NCBI RefSeq assembly: GCF_000003815.2
Contig: NC_049984.1
Location: 19,245,309 to 19,309,308, forward strand
Origin: Branchiostoma floridae
Taxonomy: Eukaryota; Chordata; Leptocardii; Amphioxiformes; Branchiostomatidae
Length of the DNA: 64,000 bases
Reading direction: 5' to 3'
In this document: positions 1 to 9,162 of the stretch, one piece after another
How the letters are laid out: the number at the start of each line of letters is the position of its first letter
Numbering within the stretch: position 1 is the stretch's first letter
Translations under genes and position numbers: made by a program
The notes under the pieces: generated by a model
Seen by the model: only the letters and a program-made list of their open reading frames with translations
The model's database searches: none
Told to the model about the DNA's origin: nothing

Positions 1-90
1 ACCCCCTTTATGTAGATGTAGACCTCTAACGTATGAAAAGTCCAGCAAATGTAACAATACAACCATACATACCCGAAAGGTACTGTAACA

Positions 91-127
91 ATGAATGAAT
101 GAATGAATGAAGACCTTTATTGTACAT
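91..127 (-). repeat. TGAA microsatellite with retroelement-like 3' tail
   Basis: Several TGAA units run into AGACCTTTATTGTACAT. Read on the minus strand this is TGTACAATAAAGGTCTT followed by CATT repeats, i.e. a polyadenylation-like signal and a short-repeat tail. The same TGTACAATAAAGGTCTTT core recurs on the plus strand at 15447-15464, so it is probably the 3' end of a LINE or SINE family. The element body upstream (from 128 on) is not recognisable to me. Confidence 0.45.
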
Positions 128-2590
128 TTTTGCCCCACCGAACTAAGTACAGGTTACAACAAGACAACGACATATTTATATACATAAAAGTATCACAGAT
201 CTAGTCTAACACAAAAGTTCGGCTTCTTCTCGCTTCTTGGTAATCGTGAAAATGTAGGACTGTATGGGTTTAGCTATGGTATATTTGGAATTATAGGAGA
301 ATATTGTTGATATCATCTTTACTACTAGGTATGTATAGTTACAGTCCTTAGCAACAGTGATGTTTGTCTTATTATGACTCGCGTTCACACCTTGTACATT
401 ATGTATGCATGTAGGCGCTCTGATGTAGTCTCTGGTCCTTGTGTTAATTCTGCTGTCTGCGATTCCTGTTCTACAAGACAAAAGGGTTGTTAGAAGTAAC
501 AGAACTGGTTCATCAATATCAATAGAATAATGCCAACTGATTAGTGCAAGATAAATACAGCAGTATGCGAGAGTCTGGAGTCAGTCTGTATTGAGGAAGC
601 ACTGAGTGTGGTAACACTGGAATACCCGCCGAGAGGAATTGGAGACTGATCTGTCGAACCCGCAACTGTAACTGTGAGTATAGTCTTCTGTATAGTACAT
701 GTATAGTATATTTGGTAAAACAAGTGGTTGCAGTACAATAGGCCCGGCGTCCCAATTACTCTCTGCCATTGGACCCATTATTTCAATCTTACAAATCTCA
801 ACCAGAAAGCCACAAAGGTGTACGTATCTATCCCCAATCCAACTGAATTAACTGAGCAGACTTTAACCAATTGGGAAAGCTTAGACCAAACCTGTTCCCT
901 CTAATTAAAAAAATCCAGATTTGGAAAAAATTGGAATTAGTCTAAAAACATTTTTTTTTACTATTCCCATTTTAAGCTACATACGAGTACTGTGCAACCA
1001 AGGACGTTACATCAACGTTGATGTAACGTCCTTGGTGCAACGCACCTCTGATGTCAACCCAATACACATGACTTAATCACTGACACTTTTTTCCTATATC
1101 AACCGCTAGATAAAAACACGTTTGTCTCCACTATCTCAAAACGACGCAATATCTACTTGGACATACAGCTGCAAGTTCCTCGCAATTCAGCCCGTGGCTG
1201 CCAAAAGGGAATAGTAGGCCCACCCAATAACAGCAACAATAACGATAACAATAACAAACGTGTAACGTTAATTCGATTACCAATCATTGCTGGCCTGTGC
1301 CACAATACAAAAAAAATGGGGGTGATTTCTGAAATATTACATTGTCCATAAACAAAGTTATACGGTGACAACAAAATAAAGTGTATTATCACTGATGTAC
1401 CGTCCAAATAATAAACCTGCATCTGCTGGAGCCGCCTTACGTGGCAAAACAGTTCTGTCCCTGTAGGACTTAGTGCGCCAGTAGACGAGAGGGTGGAGAA
1501 GGGAGTGCACACCCCTTCTTCACCTTAAAAGTCACGTGCAGGCCAGGCAGACTGGTCGTCTAATCAACGTTAACCTTGTCTGCCTACCATTGATCTTCCG
1601 ATAACGAAGAAACAGCCATCATCACCGTGTAACCATGGGCCAAAATACATAATGATCCACCGAACTGATTGTGAGATACAGCTTCGAACGTTAACCAACA
1701 CGGGCGCATTATGTCAAAACCTCTCGTCAGAACTGAGGTGACCTTCCTTTCCCGAATGAGAGAAAGGGGAGCGAGGGAGCGAACAACTCCCATTTCTTCC
1801 ATAAATATCTTGTAAAGGTCAAGACCTGTACGAAAACTTTCTTAGGCAATTAGGTATGAGCCGATGCATTTATCTAGCGTTCAGCTGGCTCATTACCTTC
1901 AGGCATGTAAGCAGGTGACCACTGGTGATTGACTGGGGACGAGTCGTCCCAGGTGCTGAGTTGTCCTGATACCCTGTGAGAACAGCGCGGCCACACTGGA
2001 GTACCCGTCTTGTTTGGGACCGGTTTCGAACGCGTTAATTCTCTAGTCCTACAATCTACAAGCGTAGTGCCCAAGTTTGATTTGTAAAGCTAGGAGAAAT
2101 ATTGCACTGTCTATGGACTAACCAAGACAATTCCTAGGTGGGGATTCTGTACTATGTAGTAACAAATGTATGTAGTGACGGCTCCACAGACACGGCTGCT
2201 CCAATCTTACACAGGGACGCCCGGAGTTGAATAAGGTAAGTCGCGCTTCGGTCTTCGGTTTTCAGCATATGTTATTACAAGCGAAGGTAGGCTGAAACAG
2301 TACTATACTGTCGGACTTTCTATTGCGTCTAGGAAATTAAACAAAACAAAAACAAGCACACATTTCACGATTTAGCGTGACTGTTCAGCTGGCATTTTGT
2401 TATGTAAATCACAGTAATCATTTTATGGACTGTACTTTTTACTTTTTTCATAACCTTCTGTGATTAGTCGCAGTTCATTCTCTTTCAATGGATACATGTT
2501 AATGTACACATCAATATATCACAGGCTGGTTACTGTAAAATATTTACTTCTCCAGAATCTGTTACAAACCATCCAAGCTATAGCCGTAGT
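128..2590. other. Non-coding stretch upstream of the first gene
   Basis: Only short scattered open frames without splice-consistent partners are present. The one structured item is the palindrome at 998-1035. The part nearest 2590 presumably holds the promoter and 5' UTR of the gene starting at 2591, but I see no clear TATA box or initiator. Confidence 0.5.
998..1035. repeat. Perfect 38-nt palindrome flanked by 5-bp direct repeats
   Basis: CCAAGGACGTTACATCAAC is followed immediately by its exact reverse complement. TGCAA flanks it on both sides (993-997 and 1036-1040). Almost the same palindrome, with a one-base centre, occurs at 26345-26376 with a different flanking duplication, so it behaves as an inserted unit rather than a chance hairpin. 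Confidence 0.8.
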
Positions 2591-3200
2591 ATGGGAGGGA
2601 AAGCTGCCTTGCTGTTGGTGCTGTGGCCATGGTGGCTGATGACGTCATTCGTCCACCTGGCATCCACCGCCGCAATGTTGCCTCTGACGATCCTCGCCTC
2701 TTTGATTCACGCCACTTTCGTCTTAACCACGCTGACTTACACACTACTTCACCATGCCATGCGTCCTGCTGGGTTCTTCTGGGCATCAATGTTGGATATA
2801 GTTGGGTGTCGTCAAGACAACCATGATGTGGAAGATGATAACAATATACAGAAGAGCCCACGGAAGTGTCTTCTACAGCAACTGTTAGACACCGGGAAGT
2901 GTGTGTTGAGTGCTCCGCTACGAATGCCGGCTACAGTTTGGTTTGTGTCACGTCATGGCTTATGCATGGCCACAAGCCTTGCCTTCTACTACCCTATTGT
3001 TGTTCCTGTGAGGGCAGTTGCGTCAGCCGCGGAGAAGGCTGTCTCCAGGCTGGTGGGATACCTATGGTCTCGGGGACCAGGGCAGCAACTCGTGGTGCGA
3101 GAAGCGCTCCAAGAGGAGGTGGAGAGCGTCACAAAGATGCTGGAGCACGACCGCGCACAACTGCTCCTACCTGCACAGCTCCACTTCCTGGCAACGCCTG
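2591..3200 (+). CDS. Membrane protein exon 1
   Basis: Starts MGGKAALLLVLWPWWLMTSF. It carries the N-terminal hydrophobic block and a later segment around YYPIVVPVRAV. The donor is CCTG|GTAGGT, leaving one base of a split Asp codon. Confidence 0.75.
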
Positions 3201-6200
3201 GTAGGTTGTAGTTATTTTTTTCTGTGTTTTAAAGCGACCTAGGTTTGTAAATAATACTTTTACGAATTTTGAGTGCACTTGCGTCAAGCTTGAGTCACTG
3301 TGGGGTTCGTTCACTGCGTCACTGTTTTGTTATTTTCTCCAATTTTTTTATAATTTAGATATTGTGTAATACGTAAAAGTTTGACTGAGAAGACGACAAA
3401 ATACACAAAAAGTATGAAAATTCGTTCTTTATCTCTGAAATTCGTTAGGTACATGTCAATGTGTCCATAGGTACATGTCAATGCAGTCCCTGGCCACGCA
3501 CAATGCAATCAAAAACGTGGGTGCAAGAAGGATTGGAAATAAGACGTACAGAAAAGGAAACATATTATTGAATCAAGTGTTAAGTGGACACACAAGGCTG
3601 AACTGCATGGAAATACATACTAATCCAGAATGTGAGACAGACAAGTGTGAACAGTGCAAGAGACCAGAAACCATCGACCATTACCTGTGGGATTGTTGCA
3701 AATATGAAAAAGAAAGAGAAGAGCTAGAGAGGGAAACATACATGTGTCTAAAAGAGGAAGACCAGCTAGAGAGAACAGGAAGTCTGGAAATATACTCTGG
3801 CACCCTGGAGGAAATCAGCAGAGAAGGATCAGAGAGGCTACAAAAGGCAATGATGGATTACATCCTAGAAACAAAACGTTTTTGAATGACTGGAAACTGA
3901 TAACACACATGTGAAGTAAGATCATACACATGTGAAAGGAACGGAGAAGAACATAGGATGATGTAGAAAAGAGAGAAAGAAAGTGTACCGACAGATGTGT
4001 GCCGCATGCCGACCAATTGGAAAAAGCAGCAAGAGAAGTACACAAGAGAAAGAAGCACAGTGAGAGAGGAAAGAAAGCACATGTGACCATCTTCCGACGA
4101 AACAAGCGGATAATAGAGACAACAACAACAACTAGGTACCTGTCGAACCCCGCAGTGACGCAAGCTTAACGCAAGTGCAGTGAGAGGGCACCTTTACTCT
4201 TAGTGGGGACTTTGAGCAAAACGAAAATATTTTGAACATTGTTAATTGACCCTGCTTAAGAATTTATCAAAGAGGCTAACGTAATATTTAGACGTCGCAA
4301 TGAGTGTTGGTCCATTACTTTACATACATGCGCTATTTATACTGTTCCTTGTTATACAGATAGCGTTGCAGTAATGTTAGTAATCGGAGGTGTCGTCAAC
4401 AGCCTGCTGCACAGTGAGCCGATCGCCATCCTGGCGGCTTTGACCATCTGGGTGGGCGTTATACAGGCTAATCTGAGCTGGTATCTGGCCCAGGAGAAGG
4501 AGCAAAGGAACAGTGAGAGGTATGGGATGAATAAGCCATTTCACAGAGGTTACTACGCACGCGCGGGTGAAGAACTCTGGGTAATATGTCAAAGTTGAAG
4601 GCCCCAGAACATAAACATTCCGCCATTTTCCAGGCGCCATTACGTACCGGACATTTTTACACAAATCGAAACAATGGTAGAGACGAGACTGTTTACGTCT
4701 GAGGGCCTTCAATTTTTACATACTAGTATTACCTGTATTACAGAGTTCCTCTCACCCGCGCGTGCGTGGTAAAAACTAACCTCTGTGAAATGGCTTATTA
4801 TGACGTCAGTCGGGAAGGGTATTTGCAGCTACCGCAATATTTTGTTCATCACACTTAGGTCACAGCAAGTAAATGTTATGGATGACATCCCCTGCAGACT
4901 AAAAAACAAGTGAGATAGGGCGAAAAAACCCAAGATGGCTTAAAAAAAACAGATCGCTAAATTTTCAAAATAGACACCATCAACGCTGTAACAAGAATGA
5001 AATAGATAAATAAAGGGACAAAACATTAAATTACAGCCAACAAGGCATTCATTCCTGCATTTTAGGTGTGCACTGGTGTAGTAAAACTGACACTAGTGTG
5101 TTTGACTAGTATCACTTACCAAGTTGGCAACTACACTCCAATTCCATGTTGGTGCCACTTTTTCAACTACTAGTACATGTATATCCAACTAGTTTCACTT
5201 CTACAACTTCAGTCATGGCTACCTTGCTGGTGTCACTTCTGCAAGTACTACTAGTATCATTAGGCTAACGCTACAACATAACATATTTGCTCATTTTGGC
5301 ACTTTCTCATCATGTTGATCATCTCCAAAGAAGAAAAAATTGTAATTTTTTTATATGCAAAAATTAATGAGGGCGTTGATGTCATCCATAAAAGCTACTT
5401 GCTGCGGCCTTAGCCTAAATCGCACTCCTAGCGGCCGGCCTTACAGTTGCCACCGCCTCGGGGTAGCGGTCATTAACCCCAGCCAGCGAGAGATTATGTA
5501 AACACAGACTACTGCGGCCTTACTGCATTTTCCTTTCAGACGTCTGTCCCGACATCTCGTGGCCGTGTACAAGAACCGTGTGCAGGGGGTCGTCCGGTTG
5601 GTGGCACAGCAGACTGACTGGGACGTTTCCGTCATCAAGGAGATCACCTGGGTAGAGAACGAGCGGTTTGACGTGCCAGGTACAGGGTTACTAGTGTTTG
5701 TCTCGTTTTAGACTAGCAACAGTATAAAGACAAATAGTCGTGCGACTGTTGCTGACTACGACATCGTCGGTATTTTTTTGCTCTGTCTGGGTAGAGAACG
5801 AGAGGTTTGACGTGCCAGGTACAGCGTTACTACCGTAAGACAGCTTTATACTGACTGACAGTTTAACAGTCGTGTGACTGTTGTTGACTGCGACGTCGCC
5901 GGCGACATTATTTTTTACTGTGTCTGGGTAGAGAACGAGAGATTTGACGTGCCAGGTACCGGGTTACCAGTGTTGTGTCGCTATAGACTAGCAACAGTTA
6001 AATAGTCGTGCGACTGTTGTTGACCGCAACCTCGCCCGTGACAGTACAAAACTATGTATTTTTTTGTGTCTGGGTAGGGAAAGAGATTTGAAGGTGTCAA
6101 GTATACAGGTTTCCTAAGATAAAGGTGCTTTAACTGACGAGTATTGGTGAGAGGCATTCAGCATACTAGTTTTAATCAGGCACCACTTTGAAGAGCTGTC

Positions 6201-6609
6201 TGCTTGTGGCATCGTACATGTTGTATCGACGAATTGAACTTATATTACCTGAATACTATGCTAGATGTCCAACACTGAGCCTGCTACTTAAGAGGGCTTA
6301 ACGTTGCTGCATGCCTCTCTAAATACCCCTGCATGTAAGGTTGCAACATGCCTTGCTGTCTTCTGAAGGACGACTTGCTCATCTCACATATCATGTATTT
6401 TACCCTGTGTAGGTACGCTACTGAACTTTGCCGAGACGCAGGTGGTGAGTCGAGGTGAGATCCGAGCCAGCCTGTGTGAGCTGGAGATGCGGAAGTTAGG
6501 AGTGCTGACCGCACACGGATTCCACCACACACAGAAGGGGACCGCACTGAGCATCTTCCCCGGGATTGTGCTGGAGAACTACGAACTGTCCAAGAACGTC
6601 AAGTGCTAG
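2591..6609 (+). CDS. Unrecognised multi-membrane protein, 4 exons, 368 aa
   Basis: Joined exons 2591-3200, 4360-4519, 5540-5679 and 6413-6609 give 1107 nt with closing phases (1, 2, 1). All junctions are GT-AG. The start is the first ATG of the long open frame. Residues 1-60 are almost continuously hydrophobic with basic breaks. Further hydrophobic segments lie near residues 120-140 and across exon 2 (about 205-245). The C-terminal third is soluble-looking and mixed-charge, ending in a run with paired His. I do not recognise the family. Membrane localisation is inferred from hydrophobicity only. The third exon's end is tandemly duplicated inside intron 3, and a 35-bp minisatellite begins just after the stop. 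Confidence 0.75.
3458..4133 (+). mobile_element. 5'-truncated non-LTR retrotransposon fragment
   Basis: Flanked by an 11-bp duplication of the host element, AGGTACATGTC at 3447-3457 and AGGTACCTGTC at 4134-4144 (one mismatch). A second AGGTACATGTC sits at 3469-3479. The insert ends in an ACA-repeat tail at about 4119-4131, as expected for I/R1-like non-LTR elements. It encodes only the extreme C-terminus of an ORF2-type protein. Confidence 0.7.
3475..3885 (+). pseudogene. C-terminal remnant of a non-LTR retrotransposon ORF2
   Basis: The open frame of about 136 codons contains LLNQVLSGHTRLN followed by CEQCKRPETIDHYLWDC, a CX2CX7HX4C cluster. It is then rich in Glu and Lys to the stop. This arrangement (gag-like basic segment, C/H cluster, charged tail) is typical of the region after the reverse transcriptase or RNase H in I/R1-type elements. 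No RT domain is present, so it is a dead 5'-truncated copy. Confidence 0.65.
4360..4519 (+). CDS. Membrane protein exon 2
   Basis: The acceptor TTATACAG|AT completes the split Asp codon and is followed by VAVMLVIGGVVNSLL and a second hydrophobic stretch ending SWYLAQEKEQRN. The donor GAGAG|GTATGG lies only about 10 bp before the inverted-repeat element at 4530. Confidence 0.75.
4530..4803. mobile_element. Miniature inverted-repeat element (family 2)
   Basis: AATAAGCCATTTCACAGAGG at the left matches the reverse complement of the right end (CCTCTGTGAAATGGCTTATT). Further inside, the arms pair again around the GCGCGGGTGA...TCACCCGCGCG segments. It has no coding capacity and sits in intron 2, immediately after the splice donor. 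Confidence 0.75.
4858..5409. mobile_element. Miniature inverted-repeat element (family 3)
   Basis: The ends pair as GGTCACAGCAAGTAAATG and its degenerate complement near GCTACTTGCTGCGGCC, each followed by an ATGGATGAC/GTCATCCAT segment. A second full copy, about 490 bp, is at 58854-59345 in a TMEM231 intron. The interior carries degenerate direct repeats of CACTTCTGCAAC-like units. Confidence 0.75.
5540..5679 (+). CDS. Membrane protein exon 3
   Basis: Encodes RLSRHLVAVYKNRVQGVVRL and ends ENERFDVP with donor CCAG|GTACAG. The last 30 nt and the donor are repeated downstream (see 5652-6110). Acceptor: CCTTTCAG|A. Confidence 0.75.
5652..6110 (+). repeat. Four tandem copies of exon 3's end plus its splice donor
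   Basis: GTAGAGAACGAG...GTGCCAG|GTAC recurs starting at 5652 (the true exon), 5791, 5928 and, degenerate, 6074, giving units of 137-146 bp. Copies 2 and 3 keep the coding stretch and an intact donor (GT at 5819 and 5956). Copy 4 has decayed. The flanking intronic part (GACTGTTGTTGACTGCGAC) is repeated as well. Confidence 0.85.
6413..6609 (+). CDS. Membrane protein exon 4 (C-terminus)
   Basis: The acceptor CCCTGTGTAG|GT completes a Gly codon. The exon encodes LLNFAETQVVSRGEIRASL, HGFHHTQKGTALSIF and the final NYELSKNVKC, with TAG at 6607-6609. No polyadenylation signal is obvious before the minisatellite. Confidence 0.75.
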
Positions 6610-6627
6610 TCTCCTACCAATCCCTTT

Positions 6628-7545
6628 GGCAAGTAGATAACCATAAGTAGATGACTTTTTTTGGCAAGTAGATGACCATAAGTAGATGACTTTCTTTGGC
6701 AAGTAGATGACAATAAGTAGATGATTTTCTTTGGCAAGTAGATGACAATAAGTAGATGATTTTCTTTGGCAAGTAGATGACCATAAGTAGATACCTTTCT
6801 TTAGATGACCATAAGTAGATAACTTTCTTTGGCAAGTAGATGACATAAGTAGATGGCTTTCTTTGGCAAGTAGATGACATAAGTAGATGACTTTCTTTGG
6901 CAAGTAGATGACAATAAGTAGATGAATTTCATTGGCAAGTAGATGACCAAAAGTAGATGGCTTTCTTTGGAAAGTAGATGACCATAAGTAGATGACTTTC
7001 ATTGGCAAGTAGATGATCAAAAGTAGATGGCTTTCTTTGGCAAGTAGATGACAATAAGTAGATGAATTTCATTGGCAAGTAGATGACCAAAAGTAGATGG
7101 CTTTCTTTGGAAAGTAGATGACCATAAGTAGATGACTTTCATTGGCAAGTAGATGATCAAAAGTAGATGGCTTTCTTTGGCAAGTAGATGACAATAAGTA
7201 GATGACTTTCATTGGCAAGAAGATGACCATAAGTAGATGACTTTCATTGGCAAGTAGATGACCATAAGTAGATGACTTTCATTGGCAAGTAGATGACCAT
7301 AAGTAGATGACTTTCATTGGCAAGAAGATGACCATAAGTAGATGACTTTCATTGGCAAGAAGATGACCATAAGTAGATGACTTTCATTGGCAAGTAGATG
7401 ACCATAAGTAGATGACTTTCTTTGGCAAGTAGATGACTTGAAGTATATGACTCTATTTGGCAAGTAGATACCCATATAAGTAGATGACTTTCTTTGGCAA
7501 GAAGATGACCATAAGTAGATGACTTTCTTTGGCAAGTAGATGACC
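6628..7545 (+). repeat. 35-bp minisatellite, roughly 25 units
   Basis: The unit is GGCAAGTAGATGACCATAAG followed by TAGATGACTTTCTTT (35 bp). Variants are ACC/ACA and TTCTTT/TTCATT, with a higher-order block repeated around 6920-7060 and 7030-7170. Each unit itself contains two AGTAGATGA half-repeats. It starts 18 bp after the stop of the upstream gene, so it would lie in that gene's 3' UTR. Confidence 0.9.
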
Positions 7546-7633
7546 ATAAGAATGTCCGTGCGTACAGCGTATATATTGAGACCCATTTTTATGACCATAA
7601 AGGTGGGTTCACACGCGCGTACATACTAGTATT

Positions 7634-7876
7634 CAAGTCCGTATGAGGTCCTTAAGTGAGTCTGAGCCTCTACCAGTCAAAACAGGCCGCCGGAAAAATA
7701 ATAGAAACTGGACAAATATAGCCACATAACATGCCAGCAGAGTCCGCTTGTCAACAACACTCCTCGGACAGCTAACTCCTCGGTCACAATTCTCCCATTT
7801 CTACTACTAGTATTTGTCCAGCGACCTGCGGCCCCGGTAGAGGCTAAGAATTCTACATGGACCTCATACGGACTTG
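7634..7876. mobile_element. Miniature inverted-repeat element (family 4)
   Basis: Perfect 18-bp terminal repeats CAAGTCCGTATGAGGTCC and the complement at the right end. The interior shares the TTGTCCAGCGACCT and GCCTCTACCAG segments with copies at 11086-11250 and 18612-18782. Confidence 0.8.
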
Positions 7877-8527
7877 CATCTACTTGCACTTTGTCAACCC
7901 GCTCAATGATTAGTATAATGATCGTTCAGACAGGCACAATATTTACTTTAACACTATAAGTTAACATTCAATCGTTCAAGTCTGCCTGTCATTAGAAATG
8001 AAACCACACAAAAGTCGTAGTGACAGTCAATATATCTATTTTCCACTTCCCTCCATTTACATTGTATCAGTATTGTAGAGGAGCTTAACATCTTTAATAA
8101 CCACATAGCCATACATGTACACGATTTTCATCGCATTTAGAGACCGTACGAAAATGTAATCAGAAGAATAAAAAGATTCTATTGATTATGATATGATATA
8201 ATACAACATGAATACAATATATACAATAGACCATTGATATGAAGATCACAAAAGAGAGTCGTTATTGGATTCCCATGTAATTGTGCCGTCGTTTCATACC
8301 GTCAAGAAACTGTGTAAATATATGTTATATTCAACTGATAATGATTAACAGTTACACATTTAAACAGAGCTTGTTAACGAACCTCTACGACTATAAAAAA
8401 TATCCTCTCACAGGCAAGAAAATGGAACGGCAATGTTTACATACATCAGTTATGTCCAGCTGCATCGGTACTGCACCGACCAAATGTAACTGACCCGCAA
8501 CCGAATAAACAAGATATCATACAATGT
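7877..8527. other. Intergenic, no recognisable feature
   Basis: AT-rich sequence between the end of the first gene's minisatellite region and the 3' end of the channel gene. The open frames are short and unsupported. Confidence 0.5.
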
Positions 8528-8840
8528 ATTATTGAACTAAATTTAGTTTAACTGTAATATCCAACACAAAAATTGGACTCACCCAAATTTTCGACTGAAC
8601 AGCACCAGTCTTTGTCAAGAAATGAACAATCCACTGCTGTCGTGATGTCACGTTATGCAGATAGAACACGTGACTCAATAAGCAGTGGATCGTAGATTCT
8701 TGACACAGACTGGTGCTGATCCACTGCTTACTGAGTCACGTGTTCTGTCCTTCCTTGATAAAGACTGATGCTGTTCAGTCGAAAATTTGGGTGAGTCCAG
8801 TTTTTGTGTAGGATATTACAGTTAAACTAGTTCAATAATG
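8528..8840. mobile_element. Miniature inverted-repeat element (family 5)
   Basis: Long terminal repeats of about 60 bp: TAGTTTAACTGTAATATCC and GGACTCACCCAAATTTTCGA on the left, with their complements on the right. It is internally palindromic around AAGCAGTGGATC. A second copy is at 41197-41470. It lies 26 bp downstream of the TRPC-like stop codon, so the 3' UTR probably runs through it. Confidence 0.85.
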
Positions 8841-8866
8841 ACTTCTACGTACCATCATACAATGTA

Positions 8867-9162
8867 TTATACAACGACAGCGATATCTGAGCCATGTGTG
8901 CTTTCTCGCGACTTCTTGCCGTCGTTTGGGTCCGGAGGTTTGCCTGTTTTCTGTGCCTGCAGCACCTCTGTGACTTGTGTCCGCACGGTTTTAGCCAGGT
9001 CCTTCCTTAGCAGCTGCGCGATGACCGCGGCGTCGGAGGCTCCGGACGTTTTTGCCGCGGGAGAACTGTTGGTGGAGGTGCTCGGGCGGGAAGCCGGCTG
9101 GTACTGGTCCAGGAGATCGAATCTCAGGCTGGAGATGTCCTGCTTTATTTCCTCTAATTCAC
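8867..9162 (-). CDS. TRPC exon 15, C-terminal tail
   Basis: ELEEIKQDISSLRFDLLDQY continues the coiled region. It is followed by a Ser/Thr/Ala-rich tail ending GSDIAVVV. The acceptor is GTCTTGCAG|GT. An 86-bp duplicate of its start lies just upstream. Confidence 0.9.

Larger units (their letters stand above)
3271..4184. mobile_element. Inverted-repeat element family 1, copy split by a retroelement
   Basis: Terminal inverted repeats read about GCACTTGCGTCAAGCTTG...CAAGCTTAACGCAAGTGC, with the internal core typical of this family (TAATTTAGATATTG). Four other copies lie at 17105-17322, 20866-21110, 21490-21739 and 22519-22766. In this copy the core is interrupted at 3447 and resumes at 4145 because another element is nested inside. 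The whole lies in intron 1 of the first gene. Confidence 0.8.

Noticed and set aside
6496-7598. Minus-strand open frames of 88-174 codons
   Set aside because: They are translations of the 35-bp minisatellite (endless LLAKESHLLM-like repeats) with no splice or family support.
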